The notes below the pieces were generated by a model, which was not told the DNA's origin, did no database searches, and was given only the letters and a program-made list of their open reading frames with translations. A stretch of 38,466 nt of DNA from Hyphomicrobiales bacterium (GTDB lineage: Bacteria; Pseudomonadota; Alphaproteobacteria; Rhizobiales; Rhizobiaceae): positions 1-38,466 of the forward strand of contig UBUL01000052.1 of the NCBI GenBank assembly GCA_900468625.1. Direction: 5' to 3'. The first letter of the stretch is position 1. Every line of letters starts with the position of its first letter. Both the position numbers and the translations under genes were made by a program. Positions 32,829-38,466 of the stretch are shown one piece after another.

Positions 32829-33287
32829 ATGAGCCTGAACCCCAGCCCGCTCTATGCAGCACCGGACGACTGGCGCGCCTATAGTGGCGTGCTGAGCCGG
32901 CGCGTCTTCGCCTTCATCGTCGATTACATCGTCGTGGCCCTGCTCTGCATTCCCGCGGCCGTGCTGCTGTTCTTCGTTTCGATCCTGACGCTGGGACTCG
33001 GCTTCTTCCTTTATCCGGTGCTCTTCGTCCTCGTTGCCGGCCTTTATTTCGGCTGGACGCTCGGCGGGCCTTACCAGGCGTCGCTCGGCATGCGCGCCAT
33101 GGGCCTCACCATGATTCGCGTCGACGGCCGGCGAATGGACTTCCTGACGGCGATCGTCCATCTGGCGCTGTTCTGGATCCTGAACTCCGTCCTGACGCCG
33201 CTGATCCTGCTGGTGGGTCTGTTTACCGACCGCAGCAGACTGGTGCATGATCTGCTGCTCGGCACGGTTATCGCCCGCACCGCATAA
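32829..33287 (+). CDS. RDD-family membrane protein
   Basis: A 152-residue protein. The RDD motif region is near SRRVFAFIVDYIVVALLCIP, with a second hydrophobic pair (FVSILTLGLGFFLYPVLFVL, VAGLYFGW) and a third near VHLALFWILNSVLTPLILLV. RDD proteins are small transporters or membrane scaffolds of poorly known role. AGGAGG lies just before ATG 32829. It follows hemB in rhizobia. Confidence 0.88.
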   Translation: MSLNPSPLYAAPDDWRAYSGVLSRRVFAFIVDYIVVALLCIPAAVLLFFVSILTLGLGFFLYPVLFVLVAGLYFGWTLGGPYQASLGMRAMGLTMIRVDGRRMDFLTAIVHLALFWILNSVLTPLILLVGLFTDRSRLVHDLLLGTVIARTA

Positions 33288-33471
33288 AGCGAGCGCACCG
33301 CGACCTCACGACTGACGACCCCCGGCACGACCAATCGACCCGCGAGACGGCATTTCCGCTTGTGGTCAATTAGGAAACTTTGATCTTTAACAAAGGACGT
33401 AGTTGACGTTTTCTAAACTTGGGCCATGCTTGTAAAAAACGGATGCCGAAGGAAAGGGCAATCAACGGCAG

Positions 33472-34251
33472 ATGAATACGCAGTCGACGCCATCTCCGCA
33501 GTTTTATCTGACGGCACCGGCTGCCTGTCCGTACCTGCCGCACGAGATGGAACGCAAGGTCTTCACCCATCTCGTCGGTCCGCGAGCAGCAGAGATGAAC
33601 GATATTCTGACCCAGGGCGGCTTCCGGCGCTCGCAGAACATCGCCTACCGCCCCGCCTGCGAAGCCTGCCGTGCCTGCGTATCCGTGCGCATCCTCGCCC
33701 AGGAATTCGAGCCCGGCCGATCGATGCGGCGCGTGCTGGCCGCCAATAGCGACGTCATCGCCACCGAATTCCCCGCACAGCCCTCAAGCGAGCAATATTC
33801 GCTCTTCCGCCGCTATCTCGACTATCGCCACCAGCATGGCGGCATGTCGGACATGACCGTGCTCGACTATGCGATCATGGTCGAAGATACGCATGTCAAT
33901 ACCCGCATCATCGAGTATCGCCGCCGCGAGGAAGGCTCCGGACTGGAGCAGCGTCCGAAGGGCGAGTTGCTGGCGGCGGCATTGACCGACGTCATGAGCG
34001 ACGGGCTATCGATGGTCTATTCCTATTTCAATCCAGATCTCGATGCGCGATCACTCGGCACCTTCATGATTCTGGATCACATCAAGCGAACGAAGGCGCT
34101 CGGGCTGCCGCATGTCTATCTTGGCTATTGGGTCAAGGGCTCGCGCAAGATGGATTATAAGACGCGCTTCCAACCACAGGAACATTTGACGCCGCGCGGA
34201 TGGGAACGTTTCGATCCCGCGGCCGACGGCGACAAAGATACCTTGCGCTGA
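33472..34251 (+). CDS. bpt: aspartate/glutamate leucyltransferase
   Basis: A 259-residue protein of the arginyltransferase-like Bpt family, which adds leucine to N-terminal Asp/Glu and so marks proteins for the N-degron pathway. The N-terminal domain has CPYLPHEMERKVFTHL and YRPACEACRACVSVRI cysteine motifs; the C-terminal GNAT-like domain has SMVYSYFNPDLDARSLGTFM and YLGYWVKGSRKMDYKTRF. The stop is directly followed by the DMT permease start. Confidence 0.93.
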   Translation: MNTQSTPSPQFYLTAPAACPYLPHEMERKVFTHLVGPRAAEMNDILTQGGFRRSQNIAYRPACEACRACVSVRILAQEFEPGRSMRRVLAANSDVIATEFPAQPSSEQYSLFRRYLDYRHQHGGMSDMTVLDYAIMVEDTHVNTRIIEYRRREEGSGLEQRPKGELLAAALTDVMSDGLSMVYSYFNPDLDARSLGTFMILDHIKRTKALGLPHVYLGYWVKGSRKMDYKTRFQPQEHLTPRGWERFDPAADGDKDTLR

Positions 34252-35148
34252 ATGTTTGCCCATCTCCCGGACCATAAGAAGGGCCTGCTGCTGACATCGC
34301 TCGGCGGGCTGGCGCTGTCAATGGACATTCCGCTGATCCGGCTTTCCAGCGGCGAGGTATGGTCGGTGCTCTCGGCGCGCAGCCTTGCGACCATCGTCGT
34401 AGCGCTCGCCGCCCTCTTCGTCATCCGCCGAGTCACAGGCTCGCTGCAAACCGTGCTGCCGGGCCGGCTCGGAATTCCCGTTGGCTTCTTCTATGGGCTG
34501 ACCACCATCACCTTTCTTCTCGCCGTCTATTATACCAAAGCGGCGAATGTGGTCTTCATCATCGCGCTGAACCCGATGTTCACCGCGCTGCTGTCCTGGA
34601 TCTTCCTGAAAGAGCGCCCTGCCCTTTCCACGTTCATCACCATGGCAGTGATGATTCTGGGGGTCGGCCTTATCGTCGGGGATGGCATGGAGGCTGGGCA
34701 CCTGCTTGGCGACGCCCTCTCGGTGATCGCATCGCTTTCCATCGCCTGCGCGATCACGATGAGCCGCGCCTCCGGGCAGGATATGGGTTTTGCTTCCTTG
34801 CTGGCAGCCGTCATTCCGGCAGCCGTCGGGCTTTATCACATCGCGCCGACGGGCTTTTCCATCGAGCATCCCGGCTGGATCCTCTTCGACGGCGCGCTGC
34901 TGATGCCGTTTTCCTTCTGGTGCCTTGCGACAGGTACGCGCTTTCTCTCGGCGCCGGAAGTAGCGATGTTCTACCTTCTGGAAACGATCCTGGCGCCGAT
35001 CTGGGTCTGGCTGATCTTTTCCGAGGCGCCGACCAACATGACGCTTGCCGGTGGCGCCATCCTGATCCTGGCACTGGCCGCCCACTCGCTCTGGCAGGCG
35101 CGTGTCAAAGCCAGAGCAGCAATCACCGCGCAGAGCCTTGCACATTGA
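34252..35148 (+). CDS. DMT-family (EamA) permease
   Basis: A 298-residue inner-membrane protein with two EamA repeats and about ten spans. Conserved parts are VLSARSLATIVVALAALFVI, ALNPMFTALLSWIFLKERPA and the second repeat MFYLLETILAPIWVWLIFSE. Such carriers export metabolites or amino acids; the substrate is unknown. The start abuts the bpt stop with no gap. The stop codon overlaps the -35 box of the next promoter. Confidence 0.9.
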   Translation: MFAHLPDHKKGLLLTSLGGLALSMDIPLIRLSSGEVWSVLSARSLATIVVALAALFVIRRVTGSLQTVLPGRLGIPVGFFYGLTTITFLLAVYYTKAANVVFIIALNPMFTALLSWIFLKERPALSTFITMAVMILGVGLIVGDGMEAGHLLGDALSVIASLSIACAITMSRASGQDMGFASLLAAVIPAAVGLYHIAPTGFSIEHPGWILFDGALLMPFSFWCLATGTRFLSAPEVAMFYLLETILAPIWVWLIFSEAPTNMTLAGGAILILALAAHSLWQARVKARAAITAQSLAH

Positions 35149-35173
35149 AACAGCGGTCAATCGATGTTATAAC
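35145..35173 (+). promoter_or_regulatory. sigma70-type promoter of the toxin-antitoxin operon
   Basis: TTGAAA (35145-35150) and TATAAC (35168-35173) are separated by 17 bases, close to consensus. The -10 box lies inside the palindrome at 35162-35188, and the -35 overlaps the stop of the upstream permease. Confidence 0.7.
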
Positions 35174-35188
35174 GAAGTTATTACATCG
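35162..35188. promoter_or_regulatory. palindromic operator of the toxin-antitoxin operon
   Basis: Half sites CGATGTTATAAC and GTTATTACATCG flank GAA; 11 of 12 positions pair. It covers the -10 box and ends 11 bp before the antitoxin ATG. This is the expected place for autorepression by an AbrB-type antitoxin. Confidence 0.7.
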
Positions 35189-35198
35189 GAGCTGAGAC

Positions 35199-35420
35199 AT
35201 GAACGTTACCATCCGCAAAATCGGCAATTCCCAAGGTGTGATTATTCCGAAAGAGGTTCTTGACCAGTTGGGGCTCGGCGCTGGCGATACGTTGGAACTC
35301 AGTCTGAAGGATGGTGTATTGCTGATGCAGCCAACCGACGCAGACTTCGCGCGCCAGATGGAGCATGCGCAGCGCTTCATGGATCAATACAAGGTAGCGC
35401 TCAAGAAGCTGGCTGAGTAA
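35199..35420 (+). CDS. AbrB/MazE-type antitoxin
   Basis: A 73-residue swapped-hairpin DNA-binding protein. The fold signature is VTIRKIGNSQGVIIPKEVLD followed by GAGDTLELSLKDGVLLMQPT. The C-terminal helix (FARQMEHAQRFMDQYKVALK) is the likely toxin-binding tail. The stop overlaps the toxin ATG (TAATG). It probably represses its own promoter through the palindrome just upstream. Confidence 0.88.
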   Translation: MNVTIRKIGNSQGVIIPKEVLDQLGLGAGDTLELSLKDGVLLMQPTDADFARQMEHAQRFMDQYKVALKKLAE

Positions 35421-35809
35421 TGCCCTTTATCTTCCTGACTAGGCCGCTCATCGAGCAATTGCACAGGATGCAGATTAAAAGGTTCGGCGGTTCCTATGGC
35501 CTACGAGACGAAGGTTCCCTGGAATCAGCCCTGGCACGCCCGATTAACAAATCCCAATACGGCAGTGACGATATCATCGAACTGGCGGCAGCCTATCTAT
35601 TTAGGCTGGCAAAAAACCGCGCGTTCATAGATGGCAATAAGCGCATCGCCATCGTGACGACGGCAGTCTCTCTTATGGAAAACGGCTATCGTATTCAAAC
35701 GACGGATGCCAATCTTTACAGCTTCGTCGTGGCAGTGGCCGCTGGTGAAATCGACCAAGAAGGAGCAATGCGCTTCCTGCGGGACGTCTGTGTTCCAGAG
35801 GCAGGTTAG
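35420..35809 (+). CDS. doc: Doc-type Fic toxin with altered catalytic motif
   Basis: A 129-residue death-on-curing (Doc) protein. Fic-fold toxins modify a target (EF-Tu in phage P1 Doc) by phosphoryl or AMP transfer. The core GLRDEGSLESALARP and AAAYLFRLAKNRAFIDGNKR match the family. In family members the motif begins with His (NHPFVDGNKR or similar); here the position is Arg67 (KNRAFIDGNKR, codon CGC), so the key base is missing. The other motif residues (Phe, Asp, Gly, Asn, Lys, Arg) are kept. The toxin may be inactive or neutralised while the antitoxin frame stays intact. Confidence 0.85.
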   Translation: MPFIFLTRPLIEQLHRMQIKRFGGSYGLRDEGSLESALARPINKSQYGSDDIIELAAAYLFRLAKNRAFIDGNKRIAIVTTAVSLMENGYRIQTTDANLYSFVVAVAAGEIDQEGAMRFLRDVCVPEAG

Positions 35810-35823
35810 AAACTAACCGCCTC
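35798..35823 (+). terminator. putative terminator of the toxin-antitoxin operon
   Basis: A stem of GAGGC plus GGTTAG pairing with CTAACC plus GCCTC, with one bulged A and an AAA loop. It overlaps the toxin stop codon and is followed by CTATTTG, a weak T-run. Confidence 0.5.
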
Positions 35824-35944
35824 CTATTTGCTTCGGCGTTGGGTTTCCGATGTCTGTCAGCAATCGATCCGGCGGCCGATTGCCCTCTGTTGACGGTCAA
35901 GCCACACCACCCGGCCCTTCGCTGGGCTCAGGGCGTCCGTCGCT

Positions 35945-35970
35945 GCAATCGACCCTCCTGGGTCGATTGC
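35945..35970. repeat. perfect 11-bp inverted repeat downstream of parC
   Basis: GCAATCGACCC and GGGTCGATTGC flank TCCT. No T-run follows on either strand. It could act as a transcript-end hairpin for parC or be one copy of a dispersed rhizobial repeat. Confidence 0.6.
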
Positions 35971-35992
35971 TCGGGCTTAGCTCAACCGATCT

Positions 35993-38251
35993 CTACCCAG
36001 AAAATCTGCCGCTTCTTGGGAAGCCCTTCGGCACGGCTCTGCCGGCGCCGGCGCGGTCGCCCAGCCATTCCACCAATTCATCCTTGGACTTGGTGAAGGT
36101 GCGGCCGGCGCTGTCTTCCCAGGTCAGGCCATCGGCGATCATGAAGCATCTGATATCGGCGACGCCGCCGTCCTTGTAGCGCTGCAGGCGAACACCCTTG
36201 CCGCGCGACATTTCGGGCACCTGCTCCAATGGGAAGATCACCATCTTGCGGTTCTCGCCAACGACGGCGACATGATCGCCTGAAACCGGAACAAGAAGCT
36301 TCGTCTCATCCGGATAGGAGACGTTCATGATCTGCTTGCCCTTGCGGGTATTGGCGACCAGTTCCGCCTCGGCAACGATGAAGCCGTTGCCCGCCGTCGA
36401 TGCGATCATCTGCTTGCGCTGCGGATCGTGGACGAAGGCGGTCAGCACATCCTGATCGTTTTCCATGTCGATCATAATGCGCAGCGGTTCGCCATGACCG
36501 CGGCCGCCGGGCAGCTTGTCGCCGCCGAGGGTATAGGCCTTGCCGCCCGTCGTGATGATGAGGATCTTGTCCGTCGTCTGCGCCGGGAAGGCAACCTTGA
36601 GACCGTCGCCCTCCTTGAAGGTCAGCGACGAGGTATCGGAAATGTGGCCCTTGAGGGCGCGGATCCAGCCTTTTTCCGAGACCACGACCGTAATCGGCTC
36701 CTTTTCGATCATCGCCTGCTGGATGGCGGCATCGTCAGCCTCAGGCGCCTCGGCAAACTGGGTGCGGCGGCGGCCGATTTCGGTGGCCTTGGCGAATTTC
36801 TTCTTCACCTCGCCGATTTCCCAGGACACCGTCTGCCACTGCTTTTCTTCCGAAGCGAGCAGCGCCTCGATATCTGCCTTCTCCTTGGTCAGGCCGTCGA
36901 ACTCCTTGCGGATTTCGAATTCTTCCAGCTTGCGCAAGGAGCGCAGCCGCATGTTGAGGATCGCTTCGACCTGATTGTCCGTGAGGCCGAACCGCTCCAT
37001 CATGACCGGCTTCGGCTCATCCTCCTCGCGGATGATGGCGATGACTTCGTCGATATTGAGATAGGCGACCAGCAGGCCACCGAGGATTTCAAGCCGCTTT
37101 TCGATGGCAGCGAGCCGGAAACGCGAACGGCGAAGCAACACCTCGCGGCGGTGATCCAGCCACTCCTTCAACACTTCGTTCAGCGCCATGACCCTGGGAA
37201 TGCGGCCCATGGACAGGACGTTCATGTTGAGGGGAAAACGGCTTTCCAGCTCCGTCAGCTTGAACATCGATTCCATCAGGATCGTCGCGTCGACCGTGCG
37301 GCTCTTCGGCACCAGAACGACGCGGATATCCTCGGCGGACTCGTCACGGACATCTTCGAGCAGCGGCAGCTTGCGCGCCAGCAGCAGTTCGGCGATCTTT
37401 TCGATCAGCCGCGACTTCTGCACCTGGAACGGTATTTCCGTGACAACGATCTGGTAGCCGCCACGGCCGAGGTCCTCGATCTCCCATTTGGAGCGGACAC
37501 GGAAGCCGCCGCGGCCGGTCTTGTAGCTCTCGATAATGCTCTGGCGATCATCGATGATGATGCCGCCGGTCGGAAAGTCCGGGCCTGGAATATAAAGCTC
37601 CACCAGCTTCTCGACCGTCGCATCGCGATCCTTGATCAGATGCAGGGCGGCGTCGCAAAGCTCGTGAGCATTGTGCGGCGGGATGGAGGTCGCCATGCCG
37701 ACCGCAATGCCCGAAGAACCGTTGGCGAGCAGGTTGGGAAAAGCCCCAGGCAGAACGATCGGTTCGGAATTCGACTCGTCATAGGTGTCGCGGAAATCCA
37801 CCGCATCCTGATCGATGCCTTCGAGCAGCAGCTCGGAAACGGCCGTCATCTTGGATTCGGTGTAGCGCATCGCGGCCGGACTATCGCCGTCGATATTGCC
37901 GAAATTGCCCTGACCGTTGACCAGCGTATAACGCTGCGAGAAATCCTGCGCGAGGCGCGCCAGCGCGTCGTAGATCGACTGGTCGCCATGCGGGTGATAG
38001 TTACCCATCACCTCGCCGACGATCTTGGCGCATTTGCGGAAGGCGGAGTTGGGGCGAAGACCCATCTCGCTCATCGCGTAGACGATGCGGCGATGCACCG
38101 GCTTCAAACCGTCGCGAACGTCGGGAAGCGCGCGTTGCGTGATCGTCGACAAGGCATAGGCCAGGTAGCGCGTTTCGAGCGCGGCCTTCAGATCGACCGG
38201 AACGATATTGTTATCGCCATCACGGGACGGCGGAGTAAGATTTTTTCCCAT
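35993..38251 (-). CDS. parC: DNA topoisomerase IV subunit A
   Basis: A 752-residue enzyme that separates linked daughter chromosomes with ParE. The active-site tyrosine is Y130 (AAMRYTESKM). The N-terminal RDGLKPVHRRIVYAM and NYHPHGDQSIYDALARLAQD segments and the C-terminal beta-propeller repeats (GKAYTLGGDKLPGGRGHGEP, NGFIVAEAELVANTRKGKQI) are clear. In the quinolone region, Gln91 stands where E. coli ParC has Ser80 (HPHGDQ versus HPHGDS). Length is normal for ParC of this group. The start MGKNLTPPSRDG is at 38251. Confidence 0.96.
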   Translation of the reverse strand: MGKNLTPPSRDGDNNIVPVDLKAALETRYLAYALSTITQRALPDVRDGLKPVHRRIVYAMSEMGLRPNSAFRKCAKIVGEVMGNYHPHGDQSIYDALARLAQDFSQRYTLVNGQGNFGNIDGDSPAAMRYTESKMTAVSELLLEGIDQDAVDFRDTYDESNSEPIVLPGAFPNLLANGSSGIAVGMATSIPPHNAHELCDAALHLIKDRDATVEKLVELYIPGPDFPTGGIIIDDRQSIIESYKTGRGGFRVRSKWEIEDLGRGGYQIVVTEIPFQVQKSRLIEKIAELLLARKLPLLEDVRDESAEDIRVVLVPKSRTVDATILMESMFKLTELESRFPLNMNVLSMGRIPRVMALNEVLKEWLDHRREVLLRRSRFRLAAIEKRLEILGGLLVAYLNIDEVIAIIREEDEPKPVMMERFGLTDNQVEAILNMRLRSLRKLEEFEIRKEFDGLTKEKADIEALLASEEKQWQTVSWEIGEVKKKFAKATEIGRRRTQFAEAPEADDAAIQQAMIEKEPITVVVSEKGWIRALKGHISDTSSLTFKEGDGLKVAFPAQTTDKILIITTGGKAYTLGGDKLPGGRGHGEPLRIMIDMENDQDVLTAFVHDPQRKQMIASTAGNGFIVAEAELVANTRKGKQIMNVSYPDETKLLVPVSGDHVAVVGENRKMVIFPLEQVPEMSRGKGVRLQRYKDGGVADIRCFMIADGLTWEDSAGRTFTKSKDELVEWLGDRAGAGRAVPKGFPRSGRFSG

Positions 38252-38466
38252 GGCCCTTGACTATCGGAGATGACGATTCCCGGCAAGAAATCAGCGGAAA
38301 GCACCTGTGGATGAAGGCGTTTCGAGCACCGTTGGAATGTGGTGCCGGAGCATTTTTACCGCACCGGCTCCCGACGCTCATTGTCATTGGATTTTTGTGG
38401 AAATATCAATATATGTCAGCGCAGTATACGTTCAATTTATACGCCACCGCCGACACCACCGGCTCA

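Noticed and set aside
31686..33248. Minus-strand ORF of 520 codons
   Set aside because: Antisense to hemB and the RDD gene, both of which are recognised; no domain seen.
36428..38260. Plus-strand ORF of 610 codons
   Set aside because: Antisense to parC, whose active-site and propeller motifs are unmistakable.

Overview
The window looks like chromosomal DNA of a Rhizobium-type alphaproteobacterium. Evidence: the block parC / DMT permease / bpt / RDD / hemB / DUF6163 / ldtR / ldtP / glyA / nrdR / ribD / ribE / ribH / nusB / hppA / bamE / cytochrome bc1 chaperone / DUF177 / plsX / fabH / ihfA / MerR has the content, order and protein sequences I associate with rhizobia, along with a RopA/Omp2-type porin and a BA14K protein. 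The exact species cannot be read from this sequence.

Region 1, about 1-11310, is the right part of an integrated element; its left end lies outside the window. It starts inside a DUF6745 gene with a 12-bp in-frame tandem repeat. Next comes a TnpB (IS605 OrfB) gene broken by an ISL3-family transposon of 2842 bp (1816-4657). Removing the transposon and one 8-bp target copy restores an in-frame TnpB of 394 codons. The transposon carries passenger genes: a PAPS-reductase-like protein and two or three small overlapping ORFs. After that is a phage-type recombination module (ERF annealing protein, YqaJ exonuclease, NinB), a string of small genes joined by ATGA/GTGA overlaps, an excisionase-like gene and a tyrosine integrase. 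The integrase ends next to the 5' half of a tRNA-Pro(GGG) gene, cut at the anticodon loop. This marks the right attachment site. No capsid, tail or lysis genes are visible, so it is either part of a prophage, a remnant, or an integrative element.

Region 2, about 11345-35150, is core chromosome. It begins with small secreted proteins (BA14K, two lipoproteins) and a porin. A minus-strand cluster follows (bc1 chaperone, DUF177, plsX, fabH, ihfA, MerR) for phospholipid and fatty acid initiation, nucleoid architecture and cytochrome bc1 assembly. bamE and hppA converge on a shared terminator. The riboflavin genes are split: nusB-ribH is separated from ribE-ribD-nrdR-glyA by an opposite-strand cupin-GNAT-GNAT set. 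ldtP and its likely regulator ldtR are adjacent, and hemB, an RDD protein, bpt and a DMT permease follow on the plus strand.

Region 3, about 35140-38466, holds a toxin-antitoxin pair (AbrB/MazE-type antitoxin, Doc-type Fic protein) with a sigma70-like promoter embedded in a near-perfect palindrome, then parC on the minus strand. The Doc protein has arginine where the Fic family has its catalytic histidine.

The most notable points are the cargo-bearing ISL3 transposon with a readable excision history, the tRNA-Pro 5'-half attachment site, the DUF6745 repeat protein and the altered Fic motif.
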